Positions 6,245 to 13,190 are shown, counted from the first letter of the stretch. The stretch: DNA of 26,855 nt from a virus (IMGVR_UViG_3300025151_000244:1-26855); one strand, 5' to 3'. Made by a program: numbers and translations. The notes: generated by a model not told the origin, from the letters alone.

Positions 6245-7158
6245 AGGTGGTGTACGGACATACTGATTCTATCTATGTTCAAATGCCTATGGAGCAAGCA
6301 GAAGCAACTCTTCAATTATTAAATAACCATGTTAGGCAGAAGTTTCCTAATCTGTTAGAATTAGATGAACATCCTGTAACATTAGAGTTTGAGAAATACT
6401 ATCAATCTCTAGGTGTGGGTATGACTAAGAATAGAAATGCAGGTTTGATATCTTGGAAGGATGGTAAATACTTAGAGGAGCCAGAATTTGTAATGACTGG
6501 TTTTACTGCTAAGAGATTATCAATTACCAAACTAGCAAAGGAAACTCAAATGAGTATTCTAAAGATGTGGGTTGGTCAATTCACCGAGGCAGAAATAACA
6601 GGGATGCTAAAGAAAGCATACTATGCAGTTCTCGAAGGTAAAGTTCCAGTGGAGTACCTTATTAACAGAAGTAGATTTAGACCGGAAAGATTGACTTACA
6701 AATGTAAAAACTGTAAAAAACAATTATCAATACAAGATTGTCTTAATGCCCACAAAGAGGCACAAAGAGATAGTCATGATTCTTGTTGCCCTAAATGTGG
6801 TCAGCCTCTTGAGGTAGTGACACAAGAGGGTAGAAGACCTAGTATTGGTTCTGGCATTGAGGGTGTTATTTGGAATCACCAAAATGAAGAAAACAAGATA
6901 GATGATTCATATGTATTCCTTAGAGTAGCAGATGATGTTCAAAGAGCAACATACGTTAATCCAGTAACAGGTGTTAGGAAAAGACCCTCTTACATTTCTG
7001 CATCAACAATAGAAGAGTTGGAGGAACACAAGGCGGATTTACCGCACTATGCAGAATCTATAATAAAGAAAGCCGAGCCAATTTACAGGGCAATGGGTTG
7101 GAGTCTTGACCCTATCAAACGAGATTCAAAACAAAAGACATTAGATGAATGGTGGTAA
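6241..7158 (+). CDS. Family B DNA polymerase, C-terminal part (motif C, thumb, zinc ribbon, PIP box)
   Basis: This 305-residue protein begins MKVVYGHTDSIYV, so motif C is near its N terminus, with the catalytic D9 kept but His at the usual first Asp. TKNRNAGL (residues 62-69) and GFTAKRLSITKLAKETQ (87-103) correspond to the palm/thumb KxY region and the following conserved segment. A zinc-ribbon-like insert follows, with C155, C158, C167, C182/C183 and C186. The last eight residues QKTLDEWW match the PIP-box consensus for binding PCNA. ATG 6241 has GGTGA (6230-6234) six bases upstream. With the preceding ORF it makes a near-complete polymerase of about 860 residues. The nearest precedent I know is the two-subunit PolB of Methanothermobacter. 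Confidence 0.92.
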   Translation: MKVVYGHTDSIYVQMPMEQAEATLQLLNNHVRQKFPNLLELDEHPVTLEFEKYYQSLGVGMTKNRNAGLISWKDGKYLEEPEFVMTGFTAKRLSITKLAKETQMSILKMWVGQFTEAEITGMLKKAYYAVLEGKVPVEYLINRSRFRPERLTYKCKNCKKQLSIQDCLNAHKEAQRDSHDSCCPKCGQPLEVVTQEGRRPSIGSGIEGVIWNHQNEENKIDDSYVFLRVADDVQRATYVNPVTGVRKRPSYISASTIEELEEHKADLPHYAESIIKKAEPIYRAMGWSLDPIKRDSKQKTLDEWW

Positions 7159-7160
7159 TA

Positions 7161-8027
7161 ATGAGAGAATATACATATCAATGGAATGTAGAAGATGAAG
7201 AACCTACTTTGAAGATAACAAAATCTTCTTTTGGTTCATTTCAATGGTGTCCTAGAAAATACGAGTTTTCGTATATTGAAAGGCTACCGCAAGATACAAC
7301 TGAGGCTATGATTAAAGGTACTGCGGTACACAATAGTAGAGAAGATTTCTTTGATATATTCGATGTAAAGAAAGCGGAGAATATGTCAAATGACGAATTA
7401 GTAGATTACAATATGGGGCTACACCCTATTGACGGATATACCGATATATACAGGAACATATCAGTCTTTGAGGCTAACAGATTCATGGAAGCCAAACAAG
7501 CAAACAAATTAGAGAGTTATCTTCCTGTAATAAACGAAGTTAAGTTAGATGCTGAGTTATTTATTCCACAGGACTTGAATCCTAAATGCGTCTTGGAGCG
7601 TGACTATACAGTTCACCTACAAGGTATCATAGATAGGATGTTCATTGAAGATGGGGCTTACATACCCATTGAATTGAAGACTGGCCCTTGGAAAGATTAC
7701 AAGAGAACAAGCATGAGAAAGGAATTGTCCTTCTACAAATTACTTGTAGATAATGCACCTGATGATGTATTACAGAATGCAGGTATAGATAGGGACATTC
7801 CTATTACTCATTGGGGATGGTACTATCCTGTATCTAATTATATTGAAACTGAGCCTGTTAAACAGACCAGTATCAATGCAGTAATGAGAGGCATCACTCA
7901 ATTGATTAAGGCATATGAAGATAAACACAATGGAGGAGAACAGTTTCCTACAAAGTATTACTTCAAGACCTGTCAGCATTGTAGTTTTATGCCTATATGC
8001 GATGCAGCACAATCCGAGGCATGGTGA
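7161..8027 (+). CDS. Cas4/RecB-like PD-(D/E)XK nuclease with Fe-S cysteines
   Basis: This 288-residue protein has the full Cas4/AddB nuclease layout: an early Cys (C30 in FQWCPRKY), GTAVH (G53-H57), the acidic GIID (D158), ELKTG (E171, K173), a helix ending in FY (191-192), and C271, C274 and C280 in CQHCSFMPIC. The four cysteines would form the iron-sulphur staple known in this group. Family members are single-strand-directed exonucleases. It lies among replication genes with no cas1, cas2 or CRISPR array visible, so a replication or recombination role is more likely than spacer acquisition. I prefer ATG 7161, after the polymerase stop, over the overlapping ATG 7149. Confidence 0.85.
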   Translation: MREYTYQWNVEDEEPTLKITKSSFGSFQWCPRKYEFSYIERLPQDTTEAMIKGTAVHNSREDFFDIFDVKKAENMSNDELVDYNMGLHPIDGYTDIYRNISVFEANRFMEAKQANKLESYLPVINEVKLDAELFIPQDLNPKCVLERDYTVHLQGIIDRMFIEDGAYIPIELKTGPWKDYKRTSMRKELSFYKLLVDNAPDDVLQNAGIDRDIPITHWGWYYPVSNYIETEPVKQTSINAVMRGITQLIKAYEDKHNGGEQFPTKYYFKTCQHCSFMPICDAAQSEAW

Positions 8028-8031
8028 TAAT

Positions 8032-8391
8032 ATGTTAAGTGAAAAGATAAAAGAATATTTGAGAGATAAAACTTGGAGTTTTAATGAGATAACAAACATA
8101 ACGGAAGTTATAGATGAGTTAGCAGATACAACCTATGGTGACTTAGATGCAAAATCTAAAGTTGATTTACTATGGGACGTTGATATAGAAGAGGGACTAA
8201 CCTTTGGTCAATTTTTTCAAGGCTTAGTTAAGAAAACACTAAAATCAGAAATAGCAATAATAGTGAAAGCAGAATTAGATTCTGCTATAATAGAATTTAA
8301 GGTGAATAAAAATGAAGTTTCCGAGAGAAGTGTGGGCGGGGAGTCACATAAAGAACGCTCCACAGATGAAAAGACTAAAGATAAACAATAA
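8032..8391 (+). CDS. Small acidic/helical protein of unknown function
   Basis: ATG 8032 follows GGTGAT (8023-8028), part of which is the previous gene's stop. The 119-residue product looks mostly helical and acidic in its first 90 residues (including FNEITNITEVIDELAD and DLLWDVDIEEGLTFGQFF) and ends in a very hydrophilic Ser/Lys/Glu tail. The frame is open upstream to 7915, but that portion overlaps the nuclease gene and is unlikely to be used. Its last 80 bases overlap the primase start, an unusually long overlap for this operon; the tail may be dictated mainly by the primase frame. No domain recognised. Confidence 0.6.
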   Translation: MLSEKIKEYLRDKTWSFNEITNITEVIDELADTTYGDLDAKSKVDLLWDVDIEEGLTFGQFFQGLVKKTLKSEIAIIVKAELDSAIIEFKVNKNEVSERSVGGESHKERSTDEKTKDKQ

Positions 8392-9307
8392 AGATGAATT
8401 CGTAGTATGGGTTAATGCATTTAATGGTAAGATGAATTGCTATACATCTGTATATGATTTTGGTAAATATGCTGAAGATGCAGCCATTGATTCTACTTGT
8501 ATCAAAGACAGAATGTTTTTAGATTTTGATGCACACGATGAGCCATTAGAAAATGCCTACTACGATTGTATTAGAGTATGTGATGTTTTATTAGAACAAG
8601 ATGTATTCTTCAATATGTATTTTAGTGGTAAGGGTTTTCATATGATAGTTTATGGAGAACAGGCTGATGATATCAGAAGCATTCAGTCGTATTTCACCAC
8701 GCTTACTCCTATTGCTCCGACTTTGGATAGGAGTGGAATTCAAGTTAAGAGGCTTCGTAGGATTCCTAACACAGTTAATCTTAGTAGCGAAGGCCCGTAC
8801 TTCTGTATTCCTATCACAAGAGAAGATTTAGATTCAGGTCTAGACTCAATACTTGAAAAGGCAATGAAGGGTAATCACCCTCAAGTTAGGTATGGAAGTA
8901 AGTTAGTTCAATGGCCGAAAGTAAAGCCGATAGAAATGAGTGACATTGAAATCAATGCACCCAAACCTGTTGGCGAGTTACCAATACTACCATGTTTACA
9001 CAATGCAATTATGGTAGAGAACCCCGGACATTATGCAAGAGTGTATCTAACACAATGGTATAGAGATATACTTACGATGAGAGAAAGACACATTAGCGAA
9101 GAAAAGAAAGCGGAAGTGATGGAGATAATAATAAATGAATTCAAAGCAATAGCAGACAAAGAAGACATATGGTTAGATTGGGATGAAAAGACCACTAGGC
9201 ATCATGTCAAGTTTGTAGTTGATGGTGGGTATCATGCTCCTAGTTGTAAAGACAAATTGATTCCGCAGGGTTATTGTCCCGGTAAGTGTTGGAGGTATTG
9301 CGAGTGA
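8312..9307 (+). CDS. Archaeo-eukaryotic (AEP) small-subunit-type DNA primase
   Basis: This 331-residue protein has the three AEP core motifs: MFLDFDAHD (D71, D73) for metal binding, YFSGKGFHM (S105-H110 region) for nucleotide binding, and LDRSGIQVKRLRRIPNTVN (D139 and the following basic residues). It therefore fits a PriS-like catalytic subunit that synthesises primers, or a related primase-polymerase. The C terminus has four cysteines (C312, C322, C326, C330) that may bind zinc or an Fe-S cluster, as if a large-subunit-like element were appended. ATG 8312 has AAGGTGA (8299-8305) six bases upstream, which fixes the start despite the overlap with the preceding gene. No separate large primase subunit is visible in the window. 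Confidence 0.85.
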   Translation: MKFPREVWAGSHIKNAPQMKRLKINNKDEFVVWVNAFNGKMNCYTSVYDFGKYAEDAAIDSTCIKDRMFLDFDAHDEPLENAYYDCIRVCDVLLEQDVFFNMYFSGKGFHMIVYGEQADDIRSIQSYFTTLTPIAPTLDRSGIQVKRLRRIPNTVNLSSEGPYFCIPITREDLDSGLDSILEKAMKGNHPQVRYGSKLVQWPKVKPIEMSDIEINAPKPVGELPILPCLHNAIMVENPGHYARVYLTQWYRDILTMRERHISEEKKAEVMEIIINEFKAIADKEDIWLDWDEKTTRHHVKFVVDGGYHAPSCKDKLIPQGYCPGKCWRYCE

Positions 9308-9438
9308 TATGCGAGCCATTAGAACATGAATGGGAAGTAGAAGAAGTATCTGGTAATAAAGATATATACAAAGGAATAGTGATGAAATTGAGATGTAAGA
9401 AATGTAATGCATATTTGAAAGGAGAGATAATAACATGA
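9304..9438 (+). CDS. 44-residue zinc-ribbon-like microprotein (GTG start)
   Basis: GTG 9304 overlaps the primase stop as GTGA and sits eight bases after GGAGG (9291-9295). The product starts MICEPLEHEWEV and has CKKC near residues 31-34, so C3/H8 and the later CxxC could make one zinc site. The C-terminal codons contain AAGGAGAG, which serves the next micro-ORF. The strong ribosome-binding site and paired overlaps favour a real gene. It resembles many small phage zinc-binding proteins; its function is unknown. Confidence 0.55.
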   Translation: MICEPLEHEWEVEEVSGNKDIYKGIVMKLRCKKCNAYLKGEIIT

Positions 9439-9533
9439 TTGATGCACATGATATAATGTATTTAGCAAGGCTAATGTTTTATCTATCTATAACGGCATAT
9501 ATTACAAACGAGTTATTGTTGGTGGTACTATGA
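9435..9533 (+). CDS. 32-residue single-pass membrane microprotein
   Basis: ATG 9435 overlaps the stop of the zinc-ribbon microprotein, with AAGGAGAG (9419-9426) eight bases upstream. The peptide is mostly hydrophobic (MYLARLMFYLSITAYITNEL, then LLVVL), consistent with one membrane helix or an amphipathic membrane-surface helix. Its stop overlaps the start of the ERCC4 nuclease gene. No family recognised. It is one of several tiny genes in this operon joined by ATGA overlaps. Confidence 0.5.
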   Translation: MIDAHDIMYLARLMFYLSITAYITNELLLVVL

Positions 9534-10210
9534 ATAAGTTGATAATAGACAGTAGAGAAAAGTCTAATCTATCTGAGTTCATCATTTCAGAAGCAAGTAG
9601 AATGAATATACTTACTGAGAAACAATGGATAGAGATAGGCGATTATGTTTATCAAGATGTATGTTTTGAAGCAAAATCTACTATTGATTTCCTACAATCT
9701 GTATTCAATGGAAGGTTGTGGAATCAAGTAGATAACATGGATAGACACTATGAATATAGTATAGTAATAATACACGGTTCGTTACATCAGGTTATGGCAT
9801 ATCCAAAATATGTTAATATGGAAATAAATGAACAACTACTCAAACACAAATTCTATGGTGCAATTGGTAGACTTACATTAGATACTGATTGTAAAGTGTT
9901 TTGGGTAGAAAGCCCTCAGAAGGCAGCCAAGATAATTACAACAATATGCAAGATGAGGCCAGTCAAAAGAAGTGTGATTCAACCAACGTTGTTGAAGAGG
10001 ATTACAACTGATGACTTGAGATTAGATATGCTATGTACCATCAAGGGAGTTAGTAAATCTAAAGCAAAGAAAATTATAGAAAAGTATGGTTCTGTTATGG
10101 AAGTAGGAGAATCAAATGTAAATGAGTTATCCTCTATTGATGGCATAGGCCCAACGATAGCAAAGAGGATAATAGACACACTAAATAGTGAAGAGAAAGT
10201 GGTAGTATGA
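9530..10210 (+). CDS. XPF/ERCC4-type structure-specific nuclease with HhH domain
   Basis: This 226-residue protein begins with LIIDSREKS (D7, R9, E10), continues with GDYV (37-40) and CFEAKSTIDFLQS (E47, K49, D53), and so forms the ERCC4 nuclease core; the usual ERK is EAK here. The C-terminal third has two helix-hairpin-helix units, IKGVSKSKAKKIIEKYG and IDGIGPTIAKRIIDTL. This matches the short, helicase-less archaeal XPF and related viral nucleases, which cut 3'-flap, fork or Holliday-type structures. It lacks the C-terminal PIP motif found in some archaeal XPF proteins. It overlaps both neighbours by ATGA and probably processes replication or recombination intermediates. Confidence 0.88.
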   Translation: MNKLIIDSREKSNLSEFIISEASRMNILTEKQWIEIGDYVYQDVCFEAKSTIDFLQSVFNGRLWNQVDNMDRHYEYSIVIIHGSLHQVMAYPKYVNMEINEQLLKHKFYGAIGRLTLDTDCKVFWVESPQKAAKIITTICKMRPVKRSVIQPTLLKRITTDDLRLDMLCTIKGVSKSKAKKIIEKYGSVMEVGESNVNELSSIDGIGPTIAKRIIDTLNSEEKVVV

Positions 10211-11688
10211 ATTGGAGTGAAACTAATTATAATGAATATGAAGACGAACTGTATTACAGTTTCGTAGATGATAATACAACGACAGAAAGCAATAAATTGA
10301 CATTGCCAAAGATTGTAGAAAAGTGGACTGCTGATGCGGTGTTGGCATCTAATTACAATGATGTACCCGCAGCGTTAGCGTTCTTTTCTGTATTAGGTCA
10401 ATTGTGTAAAGATATGATTGCTATCCCTAGTAACTTGAATGTTGATGATACTCGCATTCAGTTCCTTTGGATGCAAACATCAGGAACAGGAAAGTCAACA
10501 TTGACTAATTGGTTCCTACCAGTATTGAGATTAACATTCGATACTATCAATGAAAAGCATGGTACTCATTTTGATATCTTTGATATTACAGATTATACCG
10601 ACGCTGCGTTGATTGGTTCTTATGAGAAGAGAAGAGAAGAAGTAGAAGATGATAACGGACAAATGAGAAGGATGGAAATTGATGTTCAAGTTCCCGGCCA
10701 GTTAGAAGGTGAAGGAATGGCTATGTGGGATGAGTTTGAGTATTCAGGTATATTCAAGCAAAGTCAACATAAAGAACAAGCAATCGTATATCTAAATACA
10801 TTCATGAATACTCTATGGGGAGAAACATGGGTTATCAGTAAGAAACTAAAACAGGGAGAAGACCCTATCATTTGTAAGTGTAGACGTTCTGTATATGCTA
10901 CTACATATATCCCAAAGGAATTGACTACTGTAATTACTGAGAAAGGTGTACTTCAAAGGATTCTGATATTTATCTATGAAGTACCCCAACATCAGCAGAA
11001 GCAAATGAGAAGACAGTTAATCAAAGATTGGGGAGTTGTTGGTAATAGAGCATTACCTAAAACAACTTACGCCAAAAACTTCTTGACACTATATGATACT
11101 CTAAAAGAAAGATTTGATGATGTAGGTCAAGACCCTCTAAAGACTATGAGGTTCAGTAAGAATGCAAATGACGCTTTAGAGAGAGAATGTGTATTAATGG
11201 AGAAATACATTGAAAGCAGTAGAATAGAAGTGTTTCAATCTGTTGAAACTTTCATTAACAGAATGCTTAAACATATTCAAAAGATGGCTATATTGTGTGC
11301 AGTAGCAGAAGCCCCAAGTATATCTGATAAAGATAAAAGGTTCATTGTTACGCAAAAAAATGTACTTCAAGCATCCTCTCTAATTAGGAAGTGCTATAAG
11401 TCCCTCGTATCTTGGCTTGATGAAAGCCTACGGGAAGAGAAGAAGGGTCTGGAAGAAAGAGCCAATATAAGTGTCTTTAAAACGGTTTATCGTGAATTGA
11501 AAACTAAAGACGGATGGGTTAACAAGAACGTTCTATTCCAAAAGGTTAGAGAGAAGACAAAGAAAGGACAATCAACACTATACAAATGGTGGGGCAAGAT
11601 TGAAGAATATTTTGAAGAAGATAAAATAAACAGGGTAGTTTATGTAAGATTATTGGAGGACAAGAAAGATGGTGAAGTGGGAGAATAA
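10207..11688 (+). CDS. P-loop (AAA+-like) ATPase, candidate replicative helicase
   Basis: This 493-residue protein has a Walker A-like QTSGTGKST (90-98) and a Walker B GMAMWDEFEY (170-179, D175/E176). A sensor-like strand CRRSVYATTYIP (225-236) and a possible arginine finger near R251 follow. The last about 70 residues (DGWVNKNVLFQKVREKTKKG onward) resemble a winged-helix domain. This layout (N-terminal part, ATPase core, C-terminal winged helix) fits ring helicases such as MCM-like or phage DUF3987-type proteins. With the primase, polymerase and clamp encoded just before it and no other helicase seen, it is the best helicase candidate. The exact family is uncertain; it could instead be another AAA+ remodeller. 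Confidence 0.7.
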   Translation: MNWSETNYNEYEDELYYSFVDDNTTTESNKLTLPKIVEKWTADAVLASNYNDVPAALAFFSVLGQLCKDMIAIPSNLNVDDTRIQFLWMQTSGTGKSTLTNWFLPVLRLTFDTINEKHGTHFDIFDITDYTDAALIGSYEKRREEVEDDNGQMRRMEIDVQVPGQLEGEGMAMWDEFEYSGIFKQSQHKEQAIVYLNTFMNTLWGETWVISKKLKQGEDPIICKCRRSVYATTYIPKELTTVITEKGVLQRILIFIYEVPQHQQKQMRRQLIKDWGVVGNRALPKTTYAKNFLTLYDTLKERFDDVGQDPLKTMRFSKNANDALERECVLMEKYIESSRIEVFQSVETFINRMLKHIQKMAILCAVAEAPSISDKDKRFIVTQKNVLQASSLIRKCYKSLVSWLDESLREEKKGLEERANISVFKTVYRELKTKDGWVNKNVLFQKVREKTKKGQSTLYKWWGKIEEYFEEDKINRVVYVRLLEDKKDGEVGE

Positions 11689-11902
11689 ATTTATGGTGTT
11701 CGATGCGGCCAATGGCCCTAAGAACGTGATAGATAACCTAAATACAGAAGGAGAGCAAGGTTGGGAGTTATGTTCAATTGTATCTGTTGGTGGAGGCGAC
11801 CATATGATTGCCTTCCTAAAGAGAGCAAAGGACATTAAAATGCCTGACCCTGAAGAAGATAAGAAAGCAAATATTGCTAGACTATGGGGAGGCGGAGAGT
11901 GA
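11669..11902 (+). CDS. DUF4177-like small protein
   Basis: This 77-residue protein has GGAGG (11656-11660) eight bases before ATG 11669, inside the end of the ATPase gene. The pattern of an N-terminal strand (NKFMVFDA), a helix with LNTEGEQGWELCSIV, then MIAFLKR matches the small DUF4177 fold, in which a GWEL core is followed by a strand ending in FLKR. The last 20 residues are acidic and basic and look flexible. The biochemical role of that family is unknown to me. The stop overlaps the next micro-ORF. Confidence 0.65.
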   Translation: MVKWENKFMVFDAANGPKNVIDNLNTEGEQGWELCSIVSVGGGDHMIAFLKRAKDIKMPDPEEDKKANIARLWGGGE

Positions 11903-11994
11903 TGGATAAAACTACTAAGCGTTTGATGAAAGCGTATGGTATAAGCCGTTGGTCTTTTCTATGGCGTGGTAAAGGCGATGATTTTGCGGAGTGA
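11902..11994 (+). CDS. 30-residue basic micro-ORF
   Basis: ATG 11902 shares a base with the previous TGA (TGATG), and GGCGGAG (11891-11897) lies just upstream. The peptide MDKTTKRLMKAYGISRWSFL continues WRGKGDDFAE, with a basic amphipathic first half and an acidic end. Its last codons supply the GGAG site of the exonuclease gene. It is probably translated, given the ribosome-binding site and overlap. It resembles a single DNA-binding helix, but nothing is recognised. Confidence 0.4.
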   Translation: MDKTTKRLMKAYGISRWSFLWRGKGDDFAE

Positions 11995-11999
11995 AATGT

Positions 12000-12596
12000 A
12001 TGTCTGATGTATTAGCAATAGATTTGGAAACTAAGAATTACTCCTATGATATAGGAGGATGGGGTAATACCCATATGTTTCAAGTATCTACTGTATGCAC
12101 ATGGGATGGAGATAAAGGAACAATATACATTGATAAAGCAGTAGATGAATTGAAGAAGTCTAATGTGGAAGTCAAGCCTATATCCCAATTGAAGTTTGAC
12201 TTAGATGACCATTTGCAGAAAGGGGGTCTGCTTCTTGGTCACAACATTGCAGGTTTTGATTTACCTGTTTTGAGAGATTCACTAGATATATTCTGTATTC
12301 AGAAGTATATCAACAAGAGAGCCTATATTGACACAAGCCGTGAAGTAAGTAGTGTTATGGGGGAAAGGTATAGTCTGAATAATCTAGTGACACATACTTT
12401 AGAAGATGCTAAGATAATGCATAGCGAAGATGCACCTAAAGTTTGGAAAGCAGGTGGCTATACAGAAGTAGCAGAATACTGTTTGAAGGACTGCGAATTA
12501 GTATTTGACTTGTGGAAGTATGGAATAGATAACGGAGTTGTAAAAGGCTTCGATATGAACGAAGAAGAAATGAAAGAGATTGAGGTGAACTGGTGA
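12000..12596 (+). CDS. DnaQ-like 3'-5' exonuclease (RNase H fold)
   Basis: Counting from ATG 12000, the 198-residue protein has ExoI AIDLET (D8, E10), ExoII LGHNIAGFDLPVL (N82, D87) and ExoIII YCLKD (Y160, D164). These are the acidic residues that bind two metals in DEDDy exonucleases. I prefer ATG 12000 because GGAG (11988-11991) is eight bases upstream; an in-frame GTG at 11991 overlaps that site. It is a stand-alone exonuclease in addition to the one in PolB, so it may act in repair, primer removal or host DNA degradation. Substrate preference cannot be told. The next gene starts inside its last codons. Confidence 0.85.
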   Translation: MSDVLAIDLETKNYSYDIGGWGNTHMFQVSTVCTWDGDKGTIYIDKAVDELKKSNVEVKPISQLKFDLDDHLQKGGLLLGHNIAGFDLPVLRDSLDIFCIQKYINKRAYIDTSREVSSVMGERYSLNNLVTHTLEDAKIMHSEDAPKVWKAGGYTEVAEYCLKDCELVFDLWKYGIDNGVVKGFDMNEEEMKEIEVNW

Positions 12597-12763
12597 GTAC
12601 AATAGAATGGATAGTATGGATATTGTTTCTAATGGCAGTATGTCTGTTATTCTTTGCAGCGTTTAGTGGAGATAGAGTTTCCAACCAAACGATTGAAGAA
12701 TACATGGATAATCTAATGGCAGAAGAACAACAAGACTGGGGCGGAAATAATCGTGGCTCTTAG
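12593..12763 (+). CDS. 56-residue small membrane protein (GTG start)
   Basis: GTG 12593 overlaps the exonuclease stop as GTGA, with GAGGTGA (12582-12588) four bases upstream. The first 25 residues include a strongly hydrophobic helix (EWIVWILFLMAVCLLFFAAF), followed by an acidic, Gln-rich tail likely on the cytoplasmic side. It resembles a single-pass anchor or an uncleaved signal peptide. No family is recognised. Its 3' end overlaps the next GTG start by 11 bases. Confidence 0.55.
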   Translation: MSTIEWIVWILFLMAVCLLFFAAFSGDRVSNQTIEEYMDNLMAEEQQDWGGNNRGS

Positions 12764-12941
12764 AGAAACGTGTTCCGCTTGCGGGCAAGATACGATACCT
12801 AGAAGAATTCTAGGTTTTTATGTAGGTTCTCCGCAAAGGGTCAAGATTTGGGAATGTAGAGAGTGTAACTTTCTATGGTCTGAAAAGGTCTTGCCCTTTG
12901 TGGAGGCCAACTCTAAAAAATTTGGCAAAATGCAAAATTGA
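12753..12941 (+). CDS. Small zinc-ribbon protein (GTG start)
   Basis: This 62-residue protein has two cysteine pairs, CSAC (residues 8-11) and CREC (35-38), separated by 23 residues with beta-like segments between them (RRILGFYVGSPQRVKIWE). That is a typical zinc-ribbon layout of about 40 residues, as in TFIIS/TFIIB-like and many phage proteins. GTG 12753 is the only plausible start; GGGCGG (12739-12744) lies eight bases upstream. It is the last gene of the plus-strand operon. A transcription or nucleic-acid role is plausible for the fold but not shown. Confidence 0.6.
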   Translation: MALRETCSACGQDTIPRRILGFYVGSPQRVKIWECRECNFLWSEKVLPFVEANSKKFGKMQN

Positions 12942-12947
12942 CAAATT

Positions 12948-13013
12948 ACGTTTTTATTTTGGGCTAAAAAACGGATTTGGCTCAAATTAATTTATTCATG
13001 GGTTTTTGACCCA
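12948..13013 (+). terminator. Possible terminator of the plus-strand operon
   Basis: Just after the last plus-strand stop there is a T-rich stretch (around 12952-12960), and further on a hairpin TGGGT-TTTTG-ACCCA (12999-13013). Archaeal transcription commonly stops at T-tracts, so the first element could end the long operon. The hairpin may instead belong to the structured region that follows. Low confidence. Confidence 0.35.
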
Positions 13014-13026
13014 CTACAAATAATGA

Positions 13027-13190
13027 AACGTCCGGTTCTAGGCTACTAGAGTGTGTTCTACGGGCGTTCTTTTCGTCTGATGTTAATCAGTCCCGCAGGA
13101 CAAACAAATGCCCTGTATCGCAACCGTGAAGTCTAACTTTTTAGTCCAGACTTTTCCGTACTTCAAATACTCTCAGTCCGTCAGTTTGCG
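13027..13190. ncRNA. Candidate structured RNA or cis element between convergent operons
   Basis: This GC-richer island in an AT-rich gap contains many inverted repeats. AACGTCCG (13027-13034) pairs with CGGGCGTT (13061-13068), enclosing the hairpin TCTAG-GCTA-CTAGA (13037-13050). The same GGGCGTT (13062-13068) can pair instead with AATGCCC (13107-13113), enclosing CTGAT-GTTA-ATCAG and GTCC-CGCA-GGAC as a three-way junction. Further on, CGCAA (13119-13123) can pair with TTGCG (13186-13190) around AAGTCT/AGACTT (13129-13134 and 13148-13153). No ORF of note crosses it. It could be a non-coding RNA, a bidirectional terminator, an origin or a packaging site. The strand is unknown, and I matched no known RNA family. 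Confidence 0.45.

Noticed and set aside
7161-8027. CRISPR-associated Cas4 as part of a CRISPR system
   Set aside because: No repeat-spacer array and no cas1 or cas2 are visible; all neighbours are replication genes.
7915-8031. Upstream extension of the 119-residue gene to ATG 7915
   Set aside because: It would overlap the Cas4-like nuclease gene, including its Fe-S cysteine codons. ATG 8032 has a good ribosome-binding site.
13074-13105. Hammerhead ribozyme, suggested by CTGATG
   Set aside because: The CUGANGA core is not complete and no correctly placed GAAA follows on either strand.
13062-13113. tRNA gene, suggested by a 7-bp acceptor-like stem
   Set aside because: Only 52 bases are enclosed, with no T-loop consensus, no 7-base anticodon loop and no proper D-arm.
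13070-13135. Cobalamin riboswitch, suggested by GATGTTAATC and CGCAACCGTGA segments
   Set aside because: The spacing between these segments is wrong, other conserved boxes are missing, and the region lies downstream of both operons, not ahead of a gene.
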